Part shown: piece after piece, positions 13,350 through 24,785 of the stretch
Layout of the letters: each line of letters opens with the position of its first letter
Numbering within the stretch: position 1 is the stretch's first letter
Assembly: GCA_028554645.1 (NCBI GenBank)
Contig: JAQOOI010000057.1
Coordinates: 62,001-126,000, forward strand
Source: Omphalotus guepiniiformis
Lineage: Eukaryota; Basidiomycota; Agaricomycetes; Agaricales; Omphalotaceae
DNA: 64,000 nucleotides
Direction of reading: 5' to 3'
Notes under the pieces: model-generated
The model's input: the letters and a program-made list of their open reading frames with translations, nothing else
Database searches by the model: none
What the model was told of the DNA's origin: nothing
Made by a program: the position numbers and the translations under genes

Positions 13350-13757
13350 GGATTATCAAGTGAACGAACTTCTCGATCAATGCTTTGATGCAGACCTCGA
13401 TAATGCCCAAGACATTGCAGAGCTCTCTGCTGCTGCTCGCCGTGCCATTGAGGCAAAGATGGACTGACGAGACCGAATGGAAAGAAATGACAGGAGAGGC
13501 ACGCCAGCTGCTCAACGTTCTAGAGCTCTTCCCTTTTTAGATGACGATGAGATAGACGATGAGGAGGAAGACGTCGAGCTTCGCAGATTGAAAAGACGAA
13601 CTAGAAGGCAATATGACCAAAGACGTGACCTTGATGATATGGATGGTGTCGAAGATGTGAGTTGTGGGTTTCTCTTGAATGCCTCCGTTTTTCATGCATC
13701 TGAGCATAGGAAATTCCTCTTGAGCAACTCAGTGACATCAAACGTAGCGAAGCGTTT
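13350..13757 (+). pseudogene. MCM2: MCM2 N-terminal fragment with nonsense codon
   Basis: The translation from 13351 carries the signature of the MCM2 N-terminal region: a DYQVNELLDQ segment, then an AARRAIEAKMD segment, LKRRTRRQYDQRRDLDDMDGVED, and after a 53-nt intron (13657-13709) EIPLEQLSDIK. A TGA at 13465-13467 interrupts the frame where CGA would be expected. After DIK the match stops at a TGA (13758-13760). The zinc-binding, OB-fold and AAA+ helicase parts are absent. MCM2 is a subunit of the replicative MCM2-7 helicase; this copy cannot encode it. It is probably a duplicated fragment, with the working gene elsewhere in the genome. Confidence 0.8.
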
Positions 13758-13760
13758 TGA

Positions 13761-14955
13761 CCTACTCTGTGAAATATATACAGCCTGCGACCGTCCCTCC
13801 CATTGCAGCTCACCGGGTCCTTTCCGCGTGCTTCACTTTCGCTGACTGTGAAAAACGTCACCCGCCAGTGGATCTCTCGCAAACACTTCTCTCTCGCAAA
13901 AGACGCTGCCAAGGGCCCCCACTCAAAGCTATACAGCCTATAATTGTACCACAGCTCACACTGGTTCACGTTCATGGGAAGGAACTGTCACCCGGTTCTC
14001 TGTACGTAGATCTTCCCTGTGCTCTGGCCCCAGCCCTGAATGGAAAGCAGACACACATGGTTTTATGACTGACTTCAGAACAGGAGTAGACTGTCCTTTG
14101 AGACCTGGTCAGATGAGCTAGACTTGACCGTATGTAGAGGACGAAGGGCAACAGTTGCGGTGTATGTCAGATCTATGTGGTAGAAAAAAATGTATGCACC
14201 TCAGTACTCAGTACTACTCGAAGTTGTAGCAAGTGTGTTGTCATATCAATGTTGTAGAAACAAGACTATGTAGTCAACTATATGATATTCTTATCCCTGG
14301 CTTAGATGCGACCAGAGATTTGTGAGACACGTGGTCTCAGGTGATAGGATTCGTACATGCCAGGATTGGCCCACACCAACAAGTACCTTCTCGCGTATCT
14401 CAGGACGAAATACATTGCTCAAGCGCTCATCGACATCCCCTTCTCTACACCCAGAAATCCAATATGATACTCTGGCGTTTGTTAACATTTGGTTCTCCAT
14501 ACATATCGCCGTCATTGTCGGTATCTCCTCCCAATAACCTCACTGACACGGTACATCCCTCCCCGGCGGTAACGCGATCCTTCTTCTCAAACCTCCGTCC
14601 CATTCGAAGTTTGTTCTTCCTTCGTCAGCATTTACTGGATTACAAACTGCACTTCCTACATGATAAACATCATCGGATCTTCGGTCCAAGTGTCTACACC
14701 GCTCGACAAGTCCTAAGTAGTCCGTCATCAAAGGATGCGACGATGGATGATTAATGCTACTTTGCCTTAGTAAACAACTCAAGATATTGCTCTCTGCCGA
14801 TTCTTTTCATTCATTGCGTGGCCATCTCTGGATTCACGTTAACGGTGAATGTTTCCCGGGTGTATGCACAATCCATACAATAACAAGGGAATTCGAAAGG
14901 TTTAAAACAGACGCAACTCTACCGTGACGATTCACTCAACCCAGTTTCCACAACA
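13761..14955. other. Intergenic stretch, no supported gene
   Basis: A 137-codon plus-strand frame at 14341-14754 has no recognised domain and no convincing start. It could be a remnant. The last 100 bp are the 5' flank of the hydrolase gene and hold no clear TATA box. Confidence 0.4.
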
Positions 14956-16293
14956 ATGTTTCTTCGACTCGGGTTATCCACTATCCTCGCTGCCTTCTCC
15001 GTCCTGACTACTTCGTCATACGCGACCGACAGCAGCACCAACTCTTCCTCATCATCCGGATTAAACGCATCTTTCTACAAAGACCTAAACGTCACGCGAG
15101 GTTTCGTCTATCACTATTACTATGTCCCTCCAGAAACAACCGACAAACCTGTGATCCTATTCCTTCACGGGTTCCCTAGCACGTCATACGATTGGCATCA
15201 CCAAGTCACCTTTTTCCAAGGAAAAGGCTACGGTCTCATCGTACCCGACATGTTAGGTTACGGTGGTACAGCTAAACCCGTCGATACCAATGCGTATAGA
15301 TCTAGCTTGATCTCAAAGGATATAATCGATATTTTGGATGCTGAAAATGTTGAGCAAGCTGTTGTTATCGGGCATGATTGGTGAGGGGTATCATACCATT
15401 CGTTCTGTCTTGCTGAAGACTCAGTGATTTTGTATAACCAGGGGCGCTAAATCTACTGCACGTCTCGCAAACTACTATCCAGACCGTTTCACTGCCTTTG
15501 GATTCCTTTCCGTCGGATACTTCGATCCATCCGCGGTTGCCTTGAGCCAAAGCCAACGCGACAATCTCGTGAGTACTCAACCTCTTCATCGTGAAAGCTT
15601 CTCTTCTCAATTTCCTATCGCGTAGACGAAATCAGTCCTCGGGTTCGAAGAATTCGGCTACTGGTCTTTCTTCTCCTCAAACGGATCCGACAAAATCCTC
15701 GAAGATCATGTCGATTCGTTCTTTGATCTGATGTTTACAGCTGATACAATCCAGTGGATTACCGATTTCGCGCCTACTGGTGGGATGCAAGCTTGGCTTG
15801 AAGCTAATAAGACTACCACACCAGGGAGCTATCTGACTGCTGAGGTAAGTTGTCTTTGCAATTCGAAAAGCCTCTGAAATGTAATGTTCCTTTGTTATAG
15901 GACCGGGAGATCATCATTGGTGCCTGGCGCAGTGAGGGATGGACGGCAAGTGTGAACTGGTATACAGTTTTGACTTCTGGAATCGAGAGCACCGACGATG
16001 AAGGTAAGTGACCTTACATCCCACAACTTAAGAAACAACAACCCACACACTTTCTTTCCTTTCCTCCACTAGGCATCCCCACAGACAACCTCTCCATCTC
16101 CAAACCCATATTCTTCGGTGCAGCCCTGCGTGACTACGTTTGTGTAGCCGCCTTAGAGATCTCTTCCATTCTTCAGGTCAGCCAGAATGTTAGTACGACG
16201 GTGATTAGGGAGTATAATACTGGACATTGGGTACAGCTTGAAGCTGCTGATGAGCTCAATGCGGATTTGTTGGCTTGGGTTGAGAGTTTGTGA
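14956..16293 (+). CDS. Secreted alpha/beta hydrolase, epoxide-hydrolase-like
   Basis: Exons 14956-15380, 15442-15568, 15626-15844, 15901-16003 and 16073-16293 join in frame to 364 residues. The first about 23 residues form a signal peptide (LGLSTILAAFSVLTTSSYA), followed by a Ser/Asn-rich stretch with likely N-glycosylation sites. The oxyanion motif HGFPSTSYDW, the nucleophile motif GHDWGAKS (Asp141, split by intron 1) and the catalytic His in GHWVQLE (about His343) are present, which fits the epoxide hydrolase branch of the alpha/beta hydrolase fold. That branch opens epoxides through an alkyl-enzyme ester on Asp. A haloacid or other hydrolase activity cannot be excluded. A signal peptide is unusual for soluble epoxide hydrolases, which suggests an extracellular substrate. 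Confidence 0.88.
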
Positions 16294-17025
16294 AACTCTT
16301 CGGCTGGAATGTGGAATGTGGAATGTGGAATGTAGTTCACCGAAGGTCAATATATAGGTATTGTCAGCCTCTTGTAGATATTCCGATCTTTTACCTATGA
16401 GCCCCGCTTTTTATTTTATAATGAATCCCTGAATGATTTGCGTGTCGTGCCTCGAAGGAAGGTGAAAGTTCGGCGCACGCAGGAATAGCGGAGTTTCAAT
16501 TATTCTTGCTCTGTTCTGCCTTTCACTCTGTCCGCACTCCCAAGTTGAAACGTCGCGCTCCAGCTCTGCCGCTGCCCTCATAATACTGAGGTGATCAAGC
16601 TGCAAATACATTCATAAGGCAAGGATAACTCGAAGCCTTGAACTACATTTGTTACGCTGTCTTGCCGTGCATAGGTGAGCTCATTTCCCCTAGACCGATG
16701 TATGATCTTCTAACCAAGTTCTTTTCGGTGCTAAGCAGCTAAAACAAACTATAGATACTGGCATAATCGTGATCTTCGAGACATTCGTCTAACTAGAACT
16801 TAAGACCTGTGGATATGGAGAACGAGCTGATGATCGTGTATTGCGCATAGTGAGTACTCAGATAATGTTACATGTGGCATAGAACTTAGCAATCGTATCG
16901 TAGATTCTGAACGAGAAGATAGGTCGACATCACATCCTACACCTATTTGTCAACTACTTCTTTCCCAAGATCCCTGACATACGTTCCGTGTCACCTTCGT
17001 CGCGTACAGCCTTGCTACTAGCCCC
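16294..17025. other. Convergent 3' flanks of the hydrolase and gene B
   Basis: A short tandem GGAATGTGGAATGTG repeat lies at about 16308-16333, just after the hydrolase stop. Nothing else is seen. Confidence 0.5.
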
Positions 17026-18705
17026 CTACGCATCCGTATACGAGATATACGCGACCAGGTCCTGGTAGGACGAAAACCCAGCATCCTTGAATGAGAATGT
17101 CTTTCCACCAGGAAACACGAAGTTCTGGGCAGTCGCCACAGGGATATTCAGCGTCGTATTGGTGAAAGTCCTAACGGAGTCTTCAACATTATCCATAAGA
17201 GAGTCGAGGTTAGTGAAGAAGTTGAGGAAGGGATTTGTTTTAGGGTTCTTCGAGCTGTCAGTCGTTCCGGACGGCAGAACCTGTTGGAATTGGAGGCTAC
17301 CGGTGGCAGAGTCGACAGAGACTTTGTATGTATCCACAATAGTCTTATCGACGATGTTGCCATCCCCAGAGGTGGACACATGGCTTATCTTCGCATATAC
17401 GACTTGGTGTTGGGAGATTTGAATGGTGGTTCCGACGAATTGCACGTTCATGGTGTAGTTGTTCCGCAATGTCATGGACCCGATGGCGCCATTCAAACCC
17501 GCTTCATCAGATGAACTCGATGTGTAGTTGAAAGTCAGGACAGTGGCACCGGTAGCGGGCGTAGTAATGGTGGGCATCTGGCCAGAGGCAATCGTCCAAT
17601 TGTAATCAGGTGTGGTGCCAGTGACTTTCACTGTCACAGCCAAGCAGTTTTGGGCTACGGAAGGCGTGAGCGCGTCTTGGAGGTAGTTTACAAACCAGGA
17701 GCGGTTGATGGACACAACGCCATCGTGGTCCGCATTTGCATCCTGATCTGGGACCCAGTTCCAGCTGAAGTTTGTCGGGGTAGGCAGGGGTTTACCACCG
17801 ACGTCGCACAGATAGTTCAGCGTCGTGAGGGCTCCCCCAACGACTTTGCCGGTATCATCTATGTAGGGATTGACCATAAGGTCAAGAGATGTCGGCTGCA
17901 GTGTGGATGCTGGAGTATCGGAAGCAACGATGTTACAACCGAGCAGTGGCTGGCCCTCCGCTTGCATTTGGGCAAAGTACGCGCCCAAGAATGTCTCCTG
18001 CAGGACGGTGTACAATGGAGTACCCGGAACGACGTTGCTGGAAAGAGTGGGCACACTCTCCAGCTTTGCGTTCGTAAGGTCAAATAGCAGCTGCTGGACG
18101 CTGAATGCACTCGAGCCGAGGTTACTGATCTGTTGTTGGACATTGGGAGGAAGGGTGTTGTACAACGTTCCCTCAACCGTCTCGAGACGAAGGTCAACGG
18201 ATGAGCTGAAGACCCAAGGATTACTGGGGTCCTGGGAGATATTCAACCAAGAGGCGGTTCCTCCCCATCCACTGGGAGGTGAATACTGAACGACGGTGAA
18301 CGTGGAGCAGTACAAGTTGAATCCAACCGATGCGCTGGTAGTACCCAATGTAACCATATCAGGGAGATTAGCTATTGTACTGGGCAAGCCAATCTGAGCA
18401 CGGAAACCCATCATGAACCGTGCGCCGTTGAACAAGTTTTGAAGGTCTGAGCCAGTGACATCAGCGTTCGCAGGGACGGAGAATGGGTCGACACCGTTAG
18501 CCTTTTGCTTCACTGTAGCGATGTCGGTCAGAACGGGATTCCCGTTGTTATCGGCAACGTAGCAAATTTCGACGATGGGCTCTTGAAGCTTGGCAATGAA
18601 GTCTTTCATCGACCTATTGATGCTCTGCTGCGTGACGGCTACAATGAAGTCGTAGCCGTACCTGGCGTCGGAGAGGTTGGATGGAATGCTACCGGCACTA
18701 CTCAT
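17026..18705 (-). CDS. Gene B: conserved fungal protein of unknown function, intact paralogue of A
   Basis: A single-exon frame of 559 residues. It starts MSSAGSIPSNLS, and GYDFIVAVTQQSIN follows near residue 18. The protein is rich in Ser, Thr, Asn and beta-branched residues, suggesting mostly beta structure, with blocks MGFRAQIGLP, FNLYCSTFTVVQYSP, SAFSVQQLLFDL, LLGCNIV, FSWNWVPD, SINRSWFVNYL and VFPGGKTFSF. It has no signal peptide or membrane helix, so it is probably cytosolic or released in another way. Long proteins with this start are common in filamentous fungi but, to my knowledge, have no assigned function; a lipid-binding TULIP/P47-like fold is only a guess. A 64-nt leader intron (18770-18707) ends one base before the ATG. 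It is divergent from gene C, with 1,048 bp between starts. Confidence 0.85.
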   Translation of the reverse strand: MSSAGSIPSNLSDARYGYDFIVAVTQQSINRSMKDFIAKLQEPIVEICYVADNNGNPVLTDIATVKQKANGVDPFSVPANADVTGSDLQNLFNGARFMMGFRAQIGLPSTIANLPDMVTLGTTSASVGFNLYCSTFTVVQYSPPSGWGGTASWLNISQDPSNPWVFSSSVDLRLETVEGTLYNTLPPNVQQQISNLGSSAFSVQQLLFDLTNAKLESVPTLSSNVVPGTPLYTVLQETFLGAYFAQMQAEGQPLLGCNIVASDTPASTLQPTSLDLMVNPYIDDTGKVVGGALTTLNYLCDVGGKPLPTPTNFSWNWVPDQDANADHDGVVSINRSWFVNYLQDALTPSVAQNCLAVTVKVTGTTPDYNWTIASGQMPTITTPATGATVLTFNYTSSSSDEAGLNGAIGSMTLRNNYTMNVQFVGTTIQISQHQVVYAKISHVSTSGDGNIVDKTIVDTYKVSVDSATGSLQFQQVLPSGTTDSSKNPKTNPFLNFFTNLDSLMDNVEDSVRTFTNTTLNIPVATAQNFVFPGGKTFSFKDAGFSSYQDLVAYISYTDA

Positions 18706-18862
18706 ACTGCGTAGGGATTTAACAAAGTAAGAATCGAGTTTGATATTGACTGGAGGGATATGAAGCTCACGTTATTTCTCTGGAAAGGGCTTGGTTGGGA
18801 TATTTAGATGCTTGAGAAGAAATACAACATGTTGATGTGCGAAACCTGTTCGTCTTCGTGCG

Positions 18863-18871
18863 CTTTTATAT
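18863..18871 (-). promoter_or_regulatory. TATA box and leader intron of gene B
   Basis: On the minus strand CATATAAAAGCG lies about 165 nt before the ATG. The leader intron runs 18770-18707 (GTGAGC to CGCAG). An ACATATAAAAGCG core occurs again at 62807-62819 before another gene of this window. Confidence 0.5.
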
Positions 18872-19591
18872 GTTGAAAACTTGCCTAGCCAGATACATAT
18901 TTTTCATCCCATTACTGCAGACTGGCAGCAGACGTTCAGGATGATTATAGTAACTCCCCTAACCCCCGAAGATGAATCACCTGGTCTGAGCAGAAAAGAA
19001 TATGTCAAACCCTGCAGTTCCGCCGTTTAACGTTTACGGCCCGAAGAGCGCGGGTTTGGCTGAGAGCTGGGGAAATCAGGTAAACTTAATGTAACTCAAT
19101 TTTCCGGAACACTTGGGTGAAATATGTTAGACGGCCACAGGACGACAGGTCGAGTAGAGTGCGGACACTCAGTCGGAAGAATGTTTGCGACATAGAAGAG
19201 CGCCGCATATCCTTCTGCTCATGTTTCGACCTATTCAAATACCACCGTGATATTGCCGGATGGTGCCTTCATACAATCAGTTCAATGAGAAATCTCAACG
19301 AGGGGCTTGCTTCTCCTAGGGTCAAGTTCCTTTTGCAGGGTTATACGGTTGATACAGTTTTTGTGCGGCGGCGTTGGATAGAATTCAGAACAAAGAAGTC
19401 AGAAGTGTATCAATTCTAAGTAGTACGTGATTGAAGGTCTTCTGACTCTTGCCCTGGCTGTCAAAGCTATGTAAGTCTACATACACGCAGTCAATAGCGG
19501 CTTCGTTCAAGGGACACATTGGCTGACCTGTACTGCGATGTTTAAGCACGTTTCAAGAGAATGCTGCTCTTCTAGGATCCATACTGGCCGA
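18872..19591. other. Shared upstream region between divergent genes B and C
   Basis: No gene is supported; a 100-codon plus frame at 19117-19419 has no motif. Regulatory sequences for both genes would lie here. Confidence 0.4.
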
Positions 19592-19598
19592 TATAAAG
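19592..19598 (+). promoter_or_regulatory. TATA box and leader intron of gene C
   Basis: TATAAAG lies about 160 nt before the ATG at 19754. A GTGAGT donor at 19670 pairs with an acceptor at 19710 or 19734, giving a leader intron just before the start, as in genes A and B. Confidence 0.45.
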
Positions 19599-19753
19599 TC
19601 GTTGATGAGGGTTACAGTGTCCCCACAGATCGTCAACTTGAAATCGATCCTCACTACTTTTCCATCCAGGTGAGTCCTTCCTTTCGTTATTCTTGACCTT
19701 GGCAACATAGCTTACCCCAACTATCTCGTGCTAGCCGTGATATCATCTAAACC

Positions 19754-22700
19754 ATGAAACTTACATGCGAGTCCGAATTGATGAAGAATCAGAAACACGC
19801 GGAAGTAATGGCGCCTGACCTCGTCTTTAAAGTGATCCAAGCAACCACCGGAGACGCTCTATTCTTTTCAATCGGCAGCGACCACGTTTTCTACGTGACG
19901 CGTGAAGTGCGCGAGACCAGTACCGGTTGGAACAGAGTCGATCTTTCATCCAACCTATCCACTCAACACAGTGGTTCAACTGTCGTAGCAAAGTCTTTCG
20001 CAATCACCCAGAATTCGCAGACACAAGCATTCGACGTTGCTCTTGTGGTGACTATTGCCGGTGAAGATTGGCTTTACATATCCTTGGGTAATTCTGGAGC
20101 ACCGGACGCGTGGAGCGGAGGAGTTGCATGGGTAGCTATACAGTTTGATGCACCCGGAATCACACCACCTAATCCCTTGACTATCGCCGATGTCTATCTG
20201 ATGCAGATCCCCGCGCCTGATGGCAGCTACACCACGGAAAATTGCTTCGTGGATATTATTCGCAATCCCAGTGACCCCCTGCAGGAGCTCGACCGGTACT
20301 ACATCACTCCCGGCTCTTCTCCCCAGTGGAACCTTCACACTCTCGCTATCGATCTTTCAGCAGGTAGCATCCAAAGTTGCCTCGGAAATCGAACTAACGA
20401 CTACGTCCCGGGAATTTATACTTTTGGGTCTATCGGGGGTACACAGGAGTTGATCTACGCTCCACAGTACAACGCCTTCCGACCAACTGTCCCTCCTAAT
20501 GCCGCACGCTTGCTGCTACCGAGTGGCTCGACTGCCATTGCTTCTGCGCTGAACAACACTGGCGTCACCAACCTTTTCGTTGTATCATCTTCGGGTTTGT
20601 ATGTCTTTACCCCTGACAATCAAGGTGATCAAGCGACGCCTATCCAGGTAGTCACCAATGTGATCTTTTCAGGAACATCAAATTTGTCTGCCTCCACGAT
20701 TGACTCTCGTACAGCTGTGTGGGGTCTTAATGCTCAGAACGAGATTTACTATGTCTCTTGCATTGCGGGAAATGCGGCGGACCCAGGATCGTGGACGTTG
20801 CCTATCCCTATTTGTACAGGTGCTGAGGGTTTCGCGTTCTACCTTAACAACCAGGCCTCGGCAGCGAGCAATGAGCTATTTGCTCACCTCAACGGGCAGC
20901 AAATGCTTCAATTGTCTCAGGACTCAGTCACGAGCTGCTGGTCGCAGCGCAGTCTGCTTATTCCATCCACTGTCATCGACGACATGGTCGAGTATTACAG
21001 CTTCACAACACATATCCAGGTCACTGACGACACCGGCGTCGTTGCTCCGAATACGCCCGTCTCATTCACAGTTGCTACATCGGTTACTGTTTACATCAAT
21101 GACACTTACTACGTCCTCGCCCCCTCTGCTACAATCCAAGTTAACGCCGATTCGACTGGGGTAATAACAGTAGTTCAAGAAACCCAGTCATTGAGTGGCG
21201 CATGCTTCCGCGTTACTCTTACCAACACCACCTCGGTATACGTGGACGTAAACCCTATGTCAAAAGCCTTTCAAACTCTAGGGGCTATCAAGAGTGGTGA
21301 TGATTTAGCAAACGTACAAATAACTACGTCTTCTGGGACCACTCAACCGCTGTTACCATCAGCATCGGTTACGGACCGAAACAACGCAGCTAGCGTTCTC
21401 AGTCAGCTCGTACAGGTTTCATCTACACTTCCTTCTGACGGGTCCACTGCACAAACGTCGTCTTTGGCTATGACGAGTCTGACTCGGGCCATGGACTCAG
21501 TGCAGGCATTGAGCATTCCGAAGTACTCTATTGGTGATCTCTTTCAATGGGCGAAGAACGAAGTGAATAAAGTAACTGGCTACATTGTGCAACAGGTACA
21601 AGGTGAGTAATCGAAAAACGTAGTGTATCCTAAATCTAAAATAACCCTCAGGAGCTTGGCACTTTGAGATCACAATCGCTGGTCAGGTCTATCAAGCCAT
21701 CCTCGACTCACTCCCCGCCATTGCTGGTGCACTCAATCTCGTCTTCACCAAGCTAGACGTCATCTTCGACGATGTAGTCGCATGGCTTGGATTCCTATTT
21801 AAATGGGACGATATCATCAGGACACATAAAGTCATGAAAAACATATTTAACCTTTATACTAATCGAGCCGTGAACGAGCTTGGTACTCTTGAAGCCAAGG
21901 TACAGAGCGTTCTTAGTGGTGTAGAGGAAAAAGTGAATTCCTGGGCGGGTATCAATGATCCTGGTCAGACTATAGGATCTCAAATTCAAACGTCGTCTAG
22001 TTCGCAACTTCCAGGAATCAACACCCCACAAGCCAATTGGGCTTTACAGCAGATGAAAAGTAACTTGATCTCATCATCTACAACATACACCCAATCACCT
22101 ACTCAGGATACTAGCTCACTAAATCAGCTCATTGCTACTCTGGATCAGATTGCCACATCCGAGACAAGCAATCTCACGAATATGGTCAACCTTGTGAAGA
22201 CACAGATTGCAGATGATATATCCTCTCTTACACCTACACAAGTTATAAAAAGGCTCGCAGGAATCATCACCGATCTTCTCATCAACTCCGCAGAAACTCT
22301 CATCGTTAACCTATTGGAAATCATACAACTGATAACAACTGGTCTTATCGACCTCCTGAACGCACCAATCGACATCCCAATCATTTCATCCATCTACAAG
22401 ACAATATCTGGGGGTGACACACTAACGTTCCTTGATCTCGTCTGTCTCATTGGGGCTATACCTACTACAATCATTTTCAAGATATCAACGGGAAATGCAC
22501 CTTACCCCGATAATGCAGCAACCCAAGCACTTATCGACGCCACAGACTTTTCGACTTTGGCATCACTTCTCACTGATGGCCCGACGACAAACTCCCCACT
22601 GAGCCGCGGTGCGAGATCAACAAACACCGTCGACCTACTAGCATCAGCATCCCCAGCAGCATTGAGCTCATTGACAGCGACAGACATAATAACCGCATGT

Positions 22701-23243
22701 CTAGACATCGGAGCACTCTTTGGGTGCATCGGCGCAATGTACTTTGCAGCACAAAAATTCGAACCTCCCACCCTAAAATCACTATTCAGAATTGTTCGCT
22801 ACTGCTCTGCAGCTTGCTACGTTGTATATGTTGCTCCCAGTTTCACAAGCGCTTGGGTATCAAATCCAGGCTGGGAGGATGCGATGAACGACGCTATCAC
22901 AAGTATTTCTATTCTCAAGACGTTTGCTGATAACACTGATTACCTATCTTCCAACACCGATTGGTCGATCTATATATCGCCTTTCTTAGAGGCTGTTATT
23001 AATGTGGTCTGGTTAGTACCCGATGTTCAGTACTTCCTAGAGTCGGATCAGAAGGCAAGCGACATCTCTTCATATGTAGGGGATGTAATGTTCGATGTGG
23101 CTGGGATTTTAACACCTGGGACGATTCCGCAAATTGTTGGGGGTGAGATAGCTGCGGCTATCTTTACACTTTGTCAATTTCTTACTGCAGGATATGGAAT
23201 TGGATATGTAGTCTCTGGCATTACATTGCTGACACATAACTGA
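19754..23243 (+). CDS. Gene C: large conserved fungal protein, beta-propeller-like N-terminal half and helical hydrophobic C-terminal half
   Basis: Exon 19754-21602 joins exon 21652-23243 across a 49-nt intron (GTGAGT to CCTCAG), giving 1,146 residues. About residues 25-420 show repeated short beta blocks with aromatic and Gly turns (VFYVTREV, GEDWLYISLG, NLFVVSSSGLYVF, TAVWGLNAQNEIYYVS), like a beta-propeller or sugar-binding-propeller protein. Then comes a beta-rich stretch and, across the intron, a GAWHFEITIAGQVY block and LFKWDDIIRTHKVM. The C-terminal half is helical, with hydrophobic segments near residues 876-892, 962-987, 1002-1012 and 1115-1143. No signal peptide is seen. The family is not assigned to a function that I know. 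The arrangement could suit a protein that binds a surface and inserts into membrane, but that is inference. Confidence 0.82.
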
Positions 23244-24040
23244 CATAGTAATACAAGGAGGTGACTGGTTTTAGTAACTTCTACTATGAATTGTATGCTT
23301 TAATACCCATTTAATCAACATGTTCAATAACACTACAACTCAACAACTCAACAAATTCATTCTCGTACATCCCATTTGAAAAACCAGTAAACTGTACGGT
23401 ATACCGGGTCTTTCTATCAGGATTCAGATTAATCTCGTCCACTTGCTGTAGCTGGTTAAGTTGTCTGCAATTTCAAGCTCTGCTTAGACAACTTATGGCT
23501 TTAATTACTGTATATATATATATATATAGTTAACTCCTTATTTGCTAGGTATACAGTAATCATGACAGAGACATATCCTTAGTGTCTTTACACTATGAAT
23601 AAATTGTTGAGAGTCAAAGGAGAAACATTTTCTATATTATACATTTAAGACAGTATACAATATTATATATGTGAACTATAAATATTCTCTTATGACCAAA
23701 TTACATGAATCTGTGTATATACCCTGGTCTAGCACAGAAGCTGGATTTCACCCTGCCTGCATTGTGAAATGGTATGATAAGACCCTTAAATATCTGAAGC
23801 TTTTCAGGATTATTTCTTGGCTGCTTACAAAAGGCTGACCTTATGATGATGGAATCTGATCACCTCTAGTTAAGGTTACCCTGTGACTCTCTGTGTGTTA
23901 GTTACATATTATATCATTCTTTAAGAGCTTTAGAAAGCTAGAACACACTTCTGCTTTAAACTTTTCTGGAAGTGCAAGCCTTTGAATCCCATAAACAGCT
24001 CCTTTGTCAAGTTTAGAATATGCTTTCCTACTTCTACTGA
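23244..24040. other. AT-rich intergenic DNA
   Basis: No gene is seen. A TATATA run lies at about 23511-23528. Base composition drops to AT-rich here and stays so to about 26 kb. Confidence 0.5.
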
Positions 24041-24420
24041 TGTAGGTCAGTCAATATAAACTAGGTATATAAACTCAGGAATTGAACCAGATTTGAACTG
24101 TAGTAATACAATAGATGAACTAGTTAGATATTTGAACTCAGCAATTATTATAACTACATGTGAACTGCAGTCAATATAATGAACTAGGTACTTGAACTCA
24201 GCAATTAAACTGCATTGTAACTGCAGTATATATATGAAGTCATTAAACAGCAATTGATTAGCATTTAAATCATACTCAATATAACTGTAAACCGGGTCTT
24301 TGAACTTGACAGTTGAACTGTATTTGAAGCATAGAGTGATGATAAACCAGGCATATGAACTGGAATTGAGCTGTAAAAATAAAATGAACTTCAGAGATTA
24401 TTTTAATTGAAATATGTATC
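24040..24420. repeat. Degenerate TTGAACT-rich tandem repeat (left block)
   Basis: Units of roughly 55-60 bp share the pattern AACTAGGTA, then TTGAACTCAGCAATT, then GAACTGCAGT. About four decayed copies can be followed. A matching block in the same orientation lies at 46270-46700, and related short motifs occur at 26020-26224. Confidence 0.6.
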
Positions 24421-24571
24421 TACTGTGCAACAAACTCTAATAAGATGTCCATATAAATGTGGTGTATAATTGTGGGTCTCTGATTCCTCAAGTTGTTCAT
24501 TTTGTGTAAGACTATATGAAGTAGTTCATTGTATGACCAGGTAACCAGTTTCAATTATGGTTCATATCTTG

Positions 24572-24743
24572 GCCAACCTGTAAGACAATGAGTTCTGATT
24601 AATCAATTCAGTGAAGCCTGAAATATGAACTACAATTGAACCAGATTATATAATGGAATACAAAATTAATAGCAGGAATTGAATCCTAGGCTTGTGGGGT
24701 GCAATAACTCTATGACATGTAAACCACTGCACCAAATGACCAG
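24572..24743 (-). repeat. tRNA-derived SINE-like repeat
   Basis: On the minus strand the head has a polymerase III A box, TGGTGCAGTGG (within 24735-24721), and about 35 nt later a B box, GGATTCAATTCC (24686-24675). A tail of about 100 nt follows. The tail recurs in inverted orientation at 46726-46815 without the head, as expected for a dispersed repeat. The head could instead be a decayed tRNA gene next to an unrelated repeat. Confidence 0.55.
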
Positions 24744-24776
24744 TTGTAAGGACCACATATCATTGCAATTTATTAG

Positions 24777-24785
24777 ATCAGCATA
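24777..24785. repeat. 9-bp target-site duplication, left copy
   Basis: ATCAGCATA directly precedes the element at 24786-25980 and is repeated exactly at 25981-25989. Confidence 0.85.
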
